From Corynebacterium falsenii (GTDB lineage Bacteria; Actinomycetota; Actinomycetes; Mycobacteriales; Mycobacteriaceae), in the NCBI RefSeq assembly GCF_020099275.1, contig NZ_CP083646.1, positions 1,054,001 to 1,118,000 of the forward strand: a stretch of 64,000 nt of DNA, written 5' to 3'. Below are positions 35,649-43,397 of the stretch, one piece after another. Position 1 is the stretch's first letter; every line of letters starts with the position of its first letter. The notes under the pieces are model-generated. The model saw only the letters and a program-made list of their open reading frames with translations, was not told the origin of the DNA and made no database searches. Both the position numbers and the translations under genes were made by a program.

Positions 35649-36362
35649 TTATTTCTGGGCGCGAGAGGTCACGAGCTCAGCGACCTTCGTCGCGGTCGCC
35701 TTGGCGGAGGTGGGGTTCTGGCCGGTCACAAGGCGTCCGTCGACCACAACGTTGGAGGTGAACGGCACGATGTTCTTGGAGTATTTCGCCCCGCGCTTCT
35801 GGATTTCCTCCTCCACGTTGTAGGGCACCAGCTTCGAGACCATCGCGGCGATCTCCTCAGCCCAGGAAAAGCCGGTGAGCTTGCGGCCGGAGACCAGCGG
35901 GGTGCCGTTGCCGTCGGTGGCATTGAGCAGGCCGGCGTAACCGTGGCAAACCGCGGAAACCACGCCGCCGTTGTTCCAGATGGTTTGGGTAATTGACTGC
36001 AGACCTTCGCTATCCGGGAAGTCGAACATCACGCCGTGGCCGCCGGTGAAGTAGATCGCGTCGTAGTCATTGGGGTCGATGTCTTCTGGCTTCGAGGTGG
36101 TGCCCAAGAGAGCCATTTGGCTCGGGTCTGAGTGCCACGCCTTGGCTGAGGCGTCGAAAAACGGGAATTTCAGCGATTGCGGCTCGATAGGGGAGTAGCC
36201 GCCCCGGGGGCTGACGATGGTCTGCTCGAACCCGCGATCGGCGAAGATATCCCAGGCGTGGGTGAGCTCGGAGAGCCAGAGGCCGGTGGCGCGGTCGGGC
36301 TTGGCGGCGTAGTGATCGACGTTCGTGACGACGTGCAGGATGCGGGGGTTAGCGGAGGACAC
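35649..36362 (-). CDS. DJ-1/PfpI-family protein (Hsp31-like)
   Basis: A 237-aa class I glutamine amidotransferase-like protein. The nucleophile elbow is VVSAVCHGYAGLL (Cys in AVCHG), and YFTGGHGVMFDFPD supplies the acidic partner, as in Hsp31/glyoxalase III proteins. The likely role is methylglyoxal detoxification or protein repair. The GTG at 36362 is the chosen start (AAGAAAGG 12 nt upstream); a TTG at 36374 abuts the same RBS. It lies 29 nt from the CurA-like gene on the same strand, suggesting a joint carbonyl-stress operon. Confidence 0.83.
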   Translation of the reverse strand: MSSANPRILHVVTNVDHYAAKPDRATGLWLSELTHAWDIFADRGFEQTIVSPRGGYSPIEPQSLKFPFFDASAKAWHSDPSQMALLGTTSKPEDIDPNDYDAIYFTGGHGVMFDFPDSEGLQSITQTIWNNGGVVSAVCHGYAGLLNATDGNGTPLVSGRKLTGFSWAEEIAAMVSKLVPYNVEEEIQKRGAKYSKNIVPFTSNVVVDGRLVTGQNPTSAKATATKVAELVTSRAQK

Positions 36363-36483
36363 GGGAGATAACAACCTTTCTTAGGCCCCAGATCGAATCC
36401 GGCGTGGTTGAAGATGTTGAGGAGTAGAGGGGGCGGATGTTGGTGCGGATGTGGCCACCGAGGATACACCGAGGTGTTAAGAA

Positions 36484-36498
36484 ACCAGTGAGACTGGT
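36484..36498. promoter_or_regulatory. Palindrome upstream of the VKOR gene
   Basis: ACCAGT-GAG-ACTGGT is a perfect 6-bp inverted repeat with a 3-bp spacer. A TATTAT -10-like element follows 12 bp later. The size is right for an operator. Confidence 0.4.
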
Positions 36499-36580
36499 CA
36501 TAAGGAACTATTATGCGCGGGGCTGCGCGGGGTACACTCTGAAAAAACATTGGTTCCACCAGGAGACACCACCGCTCACT

Positions 36581-37192
36581 ATGCCGACTGCTCAGCCCAC
36601 CACCATTCCTCCCGTCGCCCACCGCAGCGGCCTCGGGGCCACAAAGCGTTTCGGCGTCGCCATGCTGATCATGGGAACGATCGCACTGATCTTCTCTACG
36701 CTGATCATGTACGACAAGTTGCAGCTCATGCTCGACCCGAACTTCGAGCCCGCCTGCACCATCAACACGATTGTGTCCTGCACGGATGTGATGTCCTCCC
36801 AGCAGGCGTCCGCCTTCGGCTTCCCCAATCCGTTCATCGGCATGATCGGTTTTCCCGTGGTGATGACGACGGGCGTGGTGCTCGCGACGGGCGCGAAGCT
36901 CCCCAAATGGTACTGGTACTGCACCATCGTGGGCCTGGGGCTGGGCGTGGTCTTCGTCCACTGGCTGGCCTACCAGGCGATTTACAAGATCGTGGCGCTG
37001 TGCCCCTACTGCATGGTGGTGTGGTCGATGATGCTGCCGCTGTTCATCATGACCTTGGTGCATGTGCGGCGTGAGACGCGCCGGGAACGCGGAGAGGTCG
37101 TCGCGCACTCCGCGTTCGGCATGCCGTTTGTTGTGCTGATCGTGTGGTATCTGGGCTTCTTTGCCCTTATTGCTGATCAGTTTATTTTCTAG
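36581..37192 (+). CDS. Vitamin K epoxide reductase-like membrane protein
   Basis: A 203-aa VKOR homologue with about five helices. Cys59 and Cys67 (CTINTIVSC) form the loop pair; Cys141-Pro-Tyr-Cys144 is the redox centre facing the quinone. It reoxidises DsbA-like partners at the membrane with menaquinone as acceptor; the likely partner is the CPHC protein at 25184. There is no fused thioredoxin domain. An RBS-like AGGAGA lies 14 nt upstream, rather far, so the start is less certain. Confidence 0.88.
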   Translation: MPTAQPTTIPPVAHRSGLGATKRFGVAMLIMGTIALIFSTLIMYDKLQLMLDPNFEPACTINTIVSCTDVMSSQQASAFGFPNPFIGMIGFPVVMTTGVVLATGAKLPKWYWYCTIVGLGLGVVFVHWLAYQAIYKIVALCPYCMVVWSMMLPLFIMTLVHVRRETRRERGEVVAHSAFGMPFVVLIVWYLGFFALIADQFIF

Positions 37193-37214
37193 CTGTTGCG
37201 GGGGCAGTCGGGCG

Positions 37215-38069
37215 CTACTTCCGCCACCACTGGTCGTCTGGGGTGACGGGCAGGTGCCGCTTGTGCTGGCTGCGCGTCCACAGTCCCTCGATGGTCTCGG
37301 CGGCGCCAGCATCCACATCGTCACCGTTGTCGGTGCTCTCCAGGTAGCTGTCGATTTGCTGGTAGGTCACGCCGAGCGCTTCTTCGTCGGGCAGTGCTGG
37401 GCGGTCTTCTTCGAGGTCGGCGGTGGGAACCTTTTTCCACGTGGATTCGGGCGCGCCGAGGTGTTGCAGCAGCGCTGCGCCCTGGCGCTTCGATAGTCCG
37501 GCTAGGGGAACGAGGTCCGCTGCGCCGTCGCCGTGTTTGGTGAAGAACCCGGTGATGGCTTCTGCGGCGTGGTCGGTGCCCACCACGAGTCCGCGGCGCT
37601 CGCCAGCGATCGCGTATTGGGCGATCATGCGTTGCCGAGCTTTCACGTTGCCCTTGTTGAAGTCGCTGATCTTTTCGACGCCCAATGCCTCAGCAATCGC
37701 AGCGGCCGCCGCATCTGCTGCGTCTTTGATGTTCACCACGAGGGACTCGCTGGGCTGGATGAACCGGAGGGCGGTCTGCGCATCGTCTTCATCTGCCTGG
37801 ACGCCGTAGGGGAGGCGGACGGCGATGAAGCTGTAGGGGGCTTCTGTGTTTTCCGTGTCCTCGGCGTTGAGGGCGTCCACCGCGAGCTGGCAGAGACGGC
37901 CCGCCAGGGTGGAGTCCTGTCCGCCGGAGATCCCGAGCACGAGGGAGCGAGCGCCGGTAGTGCGCAGGTAGTCGGCGATGAAGGACACCCGACGCTCGAC
38001 TTCCTCGGCCGGGTCGATCTGGGGGCGGGCTCCCAGTTCTGCGATGATGGTGTGATGTAGGGAGGTCAT
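37215..38069 (-). CDS. nadE: Ammonia-dependent NAD+ synthetase
   Basis: A 284-aa NadE that amidates deamido-NAD+ with ammonia and ATP. The PP-loop is SGGQDST (residues 48-54). [33 protein letters not shown] holds the substrate loop. There is no N-terminal glutaminase domain, so it is the NH3-dependent form. pncB, another NAD salvage gene, is at the right end of this window but not linked. Confidence 0.95.
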   Translation of the reverse strand: MTSLHHTIIAELGARPQIDPAEEVERRVSFIADYLRTTGARSLVLGISGGQDSTLAGRLCQLAVDALNAEDTENTEAPYSFIAVRLPYGVQADEDDAQTALRFIQPSESLVVNIKDAADAAAAAIAEALGVEKISDFNKGNVKARQRMIAQYAIAGERRGLVVGTDHAAEAITGFFTKHGDGAADLVPLAGLSKRQGAALLQHLGAPESTWKKVPTADLEEDRPALPDEEALGVTYQQIDSYLESTDNGDDVDAGAAETIEGLWTRSQHKRHLPVTPDDQWWRK

Positions 38070-38075
38070 GGGTTC

Positions 38076-38081
38076 ATCCTA
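38076..38081 (-). promoter_or_regulatory. -10 box of nadE (leaderless)
   Basis: TAGGAT (minus strand) ends 6 nt before the ATG. Confidence 0.5.
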
Positions 38082-38099
38082 GACCGCGGTGAACGCCAT

Positions 38100-38128
38100 T
38101 TGGTTTTGGCGTGGGTGATGGGTAGACT
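38100..38128 (+). promoter_or_regulatory. Promoter of rpmJ
   Basis: TTGGTT and TAGACT are separated by 17 bp. This would give a leader of roughly 90 nt before rpmJ; no zinc-responsive box is evident in it. Confidence 0.5.
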
Positions 38129-38223
38129 CAATCCTTGTGTTTGTGTCCGGTGGCATGAACAGGCGCTGCGTGCGTCCTGTGTCGCCGGGCTAACTTTTGA
38201 GTCGATGAAGAAAGGAGCGCCCG

Positions 38224-38346
38224 ATGAAGGTCCGTAAGTCCCTTCGGTCGCTGAAGAACAAGCCGGGCGCTCAGGTTGTTCGTCGCCACGGCAAGGTTTT
38301 TGTGATCAACAAGAAGGATCCGCGTTTCAAGGCTCGCCAGGGCTAA
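38224..38346 (+). CDS. rpmJ: 50S ribosomal protein L36 (cysteine-free form)
   Basis: A 40-aa protein beginning [20 protein letters not shown] and ending [11 protein letters not shown], preceded by AAAGGAG. It matches the type-B L36 (YkgO-like). All zinc-ligand cysteines of classical L36 are absent, so this is the zinc-independent version, which in many bacteria is used when zinc is scarce. A strong terminator follows. Another L36 copy elsewhere in the genome is likely but cannot be seen here. Confidence 0.92.
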   Translation: MKVRKSLRSLKNKPGAQVVRRHGKVFVINKKDPRFKARQG

Positions 38347-38760
38347 TCCCTGCTGCTGAGCAATCCCGCTCATCGCGCCTGCTTCCCTTGTGGGGAGCGG
38401 TCGCGGGGGCGGGATTTTTTCGTTCGACGCCACCAGCTTCTCGTTCGTCGAGTTGGGTCCGGGTGGTTGCAGGTAGTGCCTGCCCAGACATTTGTGCGGC
38501 CGCTGCTTCTTTTCAACCTAACCAGGGGACAAAATATTTTTCGAAATTGTTTCCGAAACCTCTTGTTCGATGTCGCACACGCCTGTACTATAGAAACCAA
38601 CAACACCACACGGGGACGCCACACCACGGGGAAACATCAAACAGCATCCGGACATGCTGGCTTTTAGCAGGTATATCTGGTTTTATCCCAAGTGGTGTCT
38701 CGGATAAAGCAGGACCATAGCAGGAATTTTGTAGGGGAATCATCCAGGGGGAAGGTCACC
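38347..38760 (+). other. Intergenic region between rpmJ and HNH copy B
   Basis: The first 75 bp contain the rpmJ terminator. From about 38424 on, the sequence is homologous to the upstream region of HNH copy A and contains ATTTTTCGAAA and a CTGTACTATAG -10-like element near 38583. No gene is seen. Confidence 0.6.
38362..38420 (+). terminator. Terminator of rpmJ
   Basis: The outer stem AATCCCGC/GCGGGATT encloses an inner GCTTCCC-TTGT-GGGGAGC hairpin, and a T6 run follows. Confidence 0.8.
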
Positions 38761-40674
38761 ATGACCACCACACCACACATCAAAGAGTCGATCAGTGCAG
38801 ACGAACACACAAACGATACCGACAGCGACAGTGTCGCTGATCTGACCACGCATGTTGATCTCATCGAAGCATCCATGGCAGCGCTCACCGATATCCTCAC
38901 CACCCCCACCGCCGAGTTGTTCCACACCCACCGCGCCGACATCATCCGCCTACTCACAACCATCAGCCACACCGACACCCTCTACGCCGCATTCGCTTAC
39001 GCTGCCCACGAAGCGGGCATCTCCCGTGCGGCGGGCACGACACGGACGTCGACCTACCTCGCGAGGTTGTTGGACACCTCCGAGTACCAGGCACGACAGT
39101 GGATCAACCTTGGCATAAGCCTGTACAAACCACCCGAACCACCAGCAGACAAGACGACCACCAACGGTGAGGATGACGCAGCCAACGGTGAAGACTCAGC
39201 TGATGATGCTGTCCAGAACCGTGCCGACCAATTAGCCGAACGTCGTCGGGCACACGAAGCCCACCAAGCACATTTGGCTGCCCAGGCACAGGCACGGAAA
39301 CAAGCCCGGAAGCTTAGCGATGCGAAACTGGCTGAGATCAACCGCGAACTCGAACACCTCCACCCCAGCCTGCATGCCGAGCATCACCACATCCTGTTCG
39401 ACAACGCCACCACCATGGCAGCCACCACCACCGTCGAAGACCTGAAACTTACCTTGCGTAATCAGGTCCGGACGTTGAATAGCTCTGTGGTGGATCCGAC
39501 CGCTGACTACCGGGCACGTACACTCGTCTGGTCACCCGCCGACACCCATGGCAACGTGCGTGTTACCGCCGTGCTACCTAGGACTGGGCATGCGTTGTTG
39601 GAAACCCTGATGTCCCCGGCACGGCTAGCGGCCTTTGACCGCAGTCGTGGGGTGAACATAGACGAGGACCGTAGGACCATGGCTCAACGCCGGGCGGATG
39701 TGTTTATGGCGATGTTGGAAACCTGGGCCGAGGATGCTGATGCCGCCACCGCACCACGCACACGGGGGTTGGCCTCTTTGGTGGTGGCACTGTCGGCCAA
39801 GGACCTCACCACACTACCTACTAGCAGTGATGGTGCCGGCGGCGGTGCCGCTGGCTCCGCCCCTGTGACACCTCCCACTGCCGAGTCGCTCAACGCACCT
39901 AGCGTGTGGTTTCCCACCAACACCAACGCCCGGCTACACCCGATCGACATCCTCCGGTTGGGCCTGGCCGAGCATGATCTGGGGGTAGTGCTCGATCCGG
40001 ATTCCAGACGCGCCCTTGCTTCAGCGCGGATGAAGCGGCATGCCACGGTGGAGCAGAAGCTCATGCTTGTTGCTGAGCAGTTGTGTTGTGCGTATCCGGG
40101 GTGTAACCGTGCTGCGGTGGACTGCGATGTCCACCACATCAAAGCCTGGTCCCATGGGGGACGCACGACCATTGATAATTTGACGTTGTTGTGTCGGACG
40201 CATCATCGGATGAATAGGGATCAGCATGATGGTGGTGTGGGTATGGGCCATGCCGAGGTTGATCCGGATTCCGGACGCGTCGGCTGGAGGGAAGCCCGCC
40301 ACAATCACGAGGGCTTACCGGACCTGCCCGGGGCACCACCAGATACTGAACCAAAGACAGATCCATCACCGTCTGGGTCACCGGTCACCGAACCTTCAGG
40401 TTCGGGCCCGCGCGTGCGCCCGCGTCCGCACCCGCGGTTGAGTGACACGGTTGTGGTGAATACGTCCACCACTGCCAGCCAGGCCCCCGGCGCCAAGGTG
40501 CCGGACCAGGCTTGGGGAAGTGAGGAGGTTCAGGCGCTGTTCGACCCACCACAACCCCCACGACGCCGCAGTGATCGAGCATCATGACCGACCACCAGCA
40601 CACAGCAACCCTGCACCGAGCACCACCCCAAACCCAAGCCCGAACCGAACCGAACCGATCCGGAATCCGGACGC
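38424..40674 (+). repeat. Inverted duplicate B: HNH gene with flanks
   Basis: This is the counterpart of 26303-28575 in opposite orientation. The left edge is marked by TCGACGCCACCAGC and the right edge by GATCCGGAATCCGGACGC. Confidence 0.85.
38761..40587 (+). CDS. HNH endonuclease, DUF222/13E12 type (copy B)
   Basis: A 608-aa paralogue of copy A with the same architecture: DUF222 region, Ala/Gln-rich coil, linker, and HNH domain with CAYPGCNRAAVDCDVHHIKA, GGRTTIDNLTLLC and HHRMNRDQHDGG. The linker (SSDGAGGGAAGSAPVTPP) is shorter than in copy A, and the N-terminus differs after MTTTPH. The ATG at 38761 follows GGGGGAAGG. Both copies look intact, so gene conversion or recent duplication is plausible. 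Confidence 0.88.
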   Translation: MTTTPHIKESISADEHTNDTDSDSVADLTTHVDLIEASMAALTDILTTPTAELFHTHRADIIRLLTTISHTDTLYAAFAYAAHEAGISRAAGTTRTSTYLARLLDTSEYQARQWINLGISLYKPPEPPADKTTTNGEDDAANGEDSADDAVQNRADQLAERRRAHEAHQAHLAAQAQARKQARKLSDAKLAEINRELEHLHPSLHAEHHHILFDNATTMAATTTVEDLKLTLRNQVRTLNSSVVDPTADYRARTLVWSPADTHGNVRVTAVLPRTGHALLETLMSPARLAAFDRSRGVNIDEDRRTMAQRRADVFMAMLETWAEDADAATAPRTRGLASLVVALSAKDLTTLPTSSDGAGGGAAGSAPVTPPTAESLNAPSVWFPTNTNARLHPIDILRLGLAEHDLGVVLDPDSRRALASARMKRHATVEQKLMLVAEQLCCAYPGCNRAAVDCDVHHIKAWSHGGRTTIDNLTLLCRTHHRMNRDQHDGGVGMGHAEVDPDSGRVGWREARHNHEGLPDLPGAPPDTEPKTDPSPSGSPVTEPSGSGPRVRPRPHPRLSDTVVVNTSTTASQAPGAKVPDQAWGSEEVQALFDPPQPPRRRSDRAS

Positions 40675-40876
40675 AACCACCTCTCCGGCCACCTACCGAG
40701 TAACGACCGTCGCGGAGCCGAGCCTTCCCCGACTCCCAAATCAGCGAACCTGGTGCGAGGAGCCGACTGGGGAAGTGGTGCAGAAAAGTTAACTCCGTGA
40801 AATTACAAGAATGTTTTTCGGCGATCAAGATGTTGTGGTGTCAGGAATTGCCCACCTGCGAATTCCTCGCTTGTAA

Positions 40877-40892
40877 CTACCAGATATTGTGA
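40877..40892 (+). promoter_or_regulatory. NrdR-like box 1
   Basis: CTACCAGATATTGTGA matches the NrdR box ACACWATATATWGTGT in its core (C-A-ATATTGTG), 11 of 16 positions. NrdR represses ribonucleotide reductase genes when dATP/ATP is bound. Confidence 0.6.
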
Positions 40893-40908
40893 TTGTGGTG
40901 AGATGTGA

Positions 40909-40924
40909 CCCCAAAATGTAGTGG
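40909..40924 (+). promoter_or_regulatory. NrdR-like box 2
   Basis: The 16-mer around CCAAAATGTAGTG aligns with box 1 exactly 32 bp downstream, three helical turns, the spacing known for paired NrdR boxes. Confidence 0.58.
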
Positions 40925-40933
40925 TTCTTCGTG

Positions 40934-40962
40934 TTGTCTCACACGCTTGTAATGTGTATTCT
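40934..40962 (+). promoter_or_regulatory. Promoter of nrdH
   Basis: TTGTCT and TATTCT are separated by 17 bp, directly downstream of the two NrdR-like boxes. Confidence 0.55.
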
Positions 40963-41058
40963 CAATCAAGTCAGCGCGTCACACACGCCGGTGAGACACC
41001 GACCACCTCGCGCTCTTTTACGCCCACGTTTCACACTTTCCCAGGAGATCCCGCCGTC

Positions 41059-41289
41059 ATGATCACCGTTTACACCAAGCCCGCTTGCGTCCAGTGCACC
41101 GCCACCAAGAAGGCCCTCGATAAGGCCGGTCTGGAATACACCATGGTGGACATCAGCCTGGATGACGAGGCCCGTGACTACGTCATGGCTCTCGGCCACC
41201 TGCAGGCACCGGTTGTCGTGGCAGGCGAAAACCACTGGTCCGGCTTCCGTCCCGACCGCATCCGCGCCCTGGCTGTCGAGGCCGCCTAA
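41059..41289 (+). CDS. nrdH: Glutaredoxin-like NrdH redoxin
   Basis: A 76-aa thioredoxin-fold protein with active site Cys10-Val-Gln-Cys13 and the NrdH signature WSGFRPDRI near the C-terminus. It supplies electrons from thioredoxin reductase to the class Ib ribonucleotide reductase NrdEF. The start is supported by AGGAG. Terminator-like hairpins follow, so it may be partly uncoupled from nrdI-nrdE. Confidence 0.95.
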   Translation: MITVYTKPACVQCTATKKALDKAGLEYTMVDISLDDEARDYVMALGHLQAPVVVAGENHWSGFRPDRIRALAVEAA

Positions 41290-41298
41290 CAACTCCGC

Positions 41299-41356
41299 TG
41301 AGGGTACCTCACACCCTCAAGCGTGGCCTCCCTCGTCGAATGGCGCGGGAGGCTTT
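41299..41356 (+). terminator. Terminator-like hairpins after nrdH
   Basis: TGAGGGT/ACCCTCA (41299-41319) and GCCTCCC/GGGAGGC (41326-41353) are two 7-bp stems; the second is followed by TTTGT. It is a weak terminator or attenuator. Confidence 0.5.
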
Positions 41357-41478
41357 GTCATGTTCGGTGTTACACCGCAGACAGCTCTGTACAACACGTA
41401 ACCCAAACAACGCCACGCGACCCCACATACCCAGACAACCCACATACCCAAGCAACTCCACCCGATCAGAGGCCCATC

Positions 41479-42873
41479 ATGTCCATGCGCTCGCTCCTCG
41501 CGGATATCACCCCGCTGCGGCACGTGGACTTTCGCCGTCTCTGGACAGCCAACATCGTCACCGTCATCGGCGCACAGCTCAACATCATTGCCGTGCCCGC
41601 GCAGATCTATGTCATCACGGGAAGCTCCGCTTACGTCGGTCTCGCCGGCCTGTTTGGTCTCGTCCCCCTGGTGATCTTCGGACTGTACGGTGGTTCGTTG
41701 GCCGACCACATGGATCGACGCCTCCTGCTGCACATCACCACGTTCGGATTGATTGCCACGGCAGCCGGGTTTTGGGCGCAGGCGGCAGCAGGCGTGGATA
41801 ACGTCTGGGTGATCCTGAGCCTTTTCTCTGTTCAACAGGCCTTCTTTGCCATCAATCAGCCCACGCGCACCGCGATCATCCCCAAGCTGGTGGGGAAGGA
41901 CAATATCGCGGCGGCCACGTCGCTGAATATGACTGTCATGCAGGCAGGAGCGATCGTTGGGCCTGTTGTGGGCGGAGGCCTCATCCCCGTCCTCGGGTTT
42001 TCGTGTCTGTACTTCCTCGATTTCCTTGCGCTGTTCGCCACGCTGTGGGCGGTCCACAAGCTGCCGCACCTGCCGCCCGATCCGGATATTGCGGCGGAGT
42101 CTGCCGAAGAGATTGCGCAGGGGACGAAGCACGGGACGAGGCAAGAGGCTAAACAGCGCGCAGGATTTGCCAGCGTGCTCTCCGGGTTTGCTTTCCTCTG
42201 GGTCCATCCCATCCTGTTGATGACGTTCGTCATCGACCTCATTGCGATGATCTTCGGTCAGCCCCGCGCGCTCATTCCCCAGATGTCCCACGTGGACTTC
42301 GGCGAGCCGGCCGAAGGAGGCATCATGTACGCGCTGTTGTTCGCCGCCCTTCCCTTCGGCGCCGTGATCGGCGGGGTCTTCTCCGGCCGCATCGTGGCGA
42401 TTGCTCGACGCGGACTCGGTGTGACGATCAGCGTGCTCATCTGGGGAGCATCCATCGTCGTGATGGGTTGGGCGGTGAACCAGGCCCATGGCAGCGTCAA
42501 TGTCTTCGCATGGGTGGCATTGGCCGCCTTCGCGTTGGGAGGAGCGGCGGACATGTTCAGCGCCGTCCTGCGCTCGACCATGCTCCAAGAGGCCGCGGAC
42601 GATAACCTTCGCGGCAGGCTCCAAGGGGTGTTCATTGTTGTGGTGGTGGGAGGCCCTAGGATCGCCGACATTATCCACGGCTGGGGTGGCACCCATGCTG
42701 GAGCCGGAACGGTCACCTGGATTGGTGGGGTAGGGGTGATCGTGGGAACCCTCATCGCGGTGGCCTGCGTGCCGCAATTCCTCCGCTGGACGCCCCGTGC
42801 TGAGATGACCCGCCCCATCGCACAATCGCCCACACAGTCGCCCACTAAAGATTCACCCGAAGGAACGGTCTGA
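41479..42873 (+). CDS. MFS transporter (EntS-like)
   Basis: A 464-aa facilitator with 11-12 helices. [27 protein letters not shown] at the start, [15 protein letters not shown] in loop 2-3 and [13 protein letters not shown] in the second half match the MFS_3/enterobactin-exporter group. It lies between nrdH and nrdI, where corynebacteria normally have nrdI directly. Its stop overlaps the nrdI start (TGATG), so they are coupled. Substrate is unknown; siderophore or drug export is a guess from the family. AGAGG precedes the chosen ATG; a second ATG lies two codons later. Confidence 0.85.
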   Translation: MSMRSLLADITPLRHVDFRRLWTANIVTVIGAQLNIIAVPAQIYVITGSSAYVGLAGLFGLVPLVIFGLYGGSLADHMDRRLLLHITTFGLIATAAGFWAQAAAGVDNVWVILSLFSVQQAFFAINQPTRTAIIPKLVGKDNIAAATSLNMTVMQAGAIVGPVVGGGLIPVLGFSCLYFLDFLALFATLWAVHKLPHLPPDPDIAAESAEEIAQGTKHGTRQEAKQRAGFASVLSGFAFLWVHPILLMTFVIDLIAMIFGQPRALIPQMSHVDFGEPAEGGIMYALLFAALPFGAVIGGVFSGRIVAIARRGLGVTISVLIWGASIVVMGWAVNQAHGSVNVFAWVALAAFALGGAADMFSAVLRSTMLQEAADDNLRGRLQGVFIVVVVGGPRIADIIHGWGGTHAGAGTVTWIGGVGVIVGTLIAVACVPQFLRWTPRAEMTRPIAQSPTQSPTKDSPEGTV

Positions 42874-43340
42874 TGCTCATCACCTACTTCTCTTCAACCA
42901 CGGAGAATACGCACCGATTCGTGGCCAAGTTGGGTCTGCCCGCCCGGCGCATACCGCTGCGTCGAACCGAGGGAGACCTTCACGTCGACGAACCGCATGT
43001 GCTTATCGTGCCGACCTACGGCGGAGGGGCCGGAATGACAGGCGATTTTAGTCGTCCCGTGCCTAAGCAAGTCATCCGCTTCCTGAACCACAAACCCAAC
43101 CGAGATTTGTTGCGTGGAGTCATTGCCGCGGGCAACCTCAACTTCGGCCCCGACTTCTGCAAAGCCGGAGACATCATCGCGGCGAAATGCAACGTTCCTT
43201 ATCTATATAGGTTTGAGCTCATGGGCACGGACGAAGACGTTCTTCGAGTACAGACGGGGCTTGCCGAATTTGAAGCCGCCCTGCGCCGCGAGGGGCACTG
43301 GGATGCTGCCAGCACAACCCCCAACCTAACCGCTAGCTAA
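42873..43340 (+). CDS. nrdI: Flavodoxin-like NrdI
   Basis: A 155-aa FMN protein that supplies the oxidant (superoxide) for building the dimanganese-tyrosyl radical of NrdF. The FMN phosphate loop is [19 protein letters not shown] and [13 protein letters not shown] are the other FMN contacts. Its start overlaps the MFS stop by one base, and nrdE follows 57 nt later. Confidence 0.93.
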   Translation: MLITYFSSTTENTHRFVAKLGLPARRIPLRRTEGDLHVDEPHVLIVPTYGGGAGMTGDFSRPVPKQVIRFLNHKPNRDLLRGVIAAGNLNFGPDFCKAGDIIAAKCNVPYLYRFELMGTDEDVLRVQTGLAEFEAALRREGHWDAASTTPNLTAS

Positions 43341-43397
43341 ACCACACAAGTTCGATAGACTTCCAGACAAACAACCATCACAGGGAGAAACACACAC

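Larger units (their letters stand above)
40588..41058 (+). other. Intergenic region with nrdH control elements
   Basis: The first ~90 bp are the end of duplicate B. The rest up to 40870 shows nothing recognisable. From 40877 there are two NrdR-like boxes, a promoter (40934-40962) and a leader of about 90 nt ending in AGGAG before nrdH. Confidence 0.6.

Noticed and set aside
37950..38223. Riboswitch or Zur box in the nadE/rpmJ control region
   Set aside because: nadE appears leaderless, and the ~90-nt rpmJ leader shows no conserved riboswitch core or zinc box that I can recognise.
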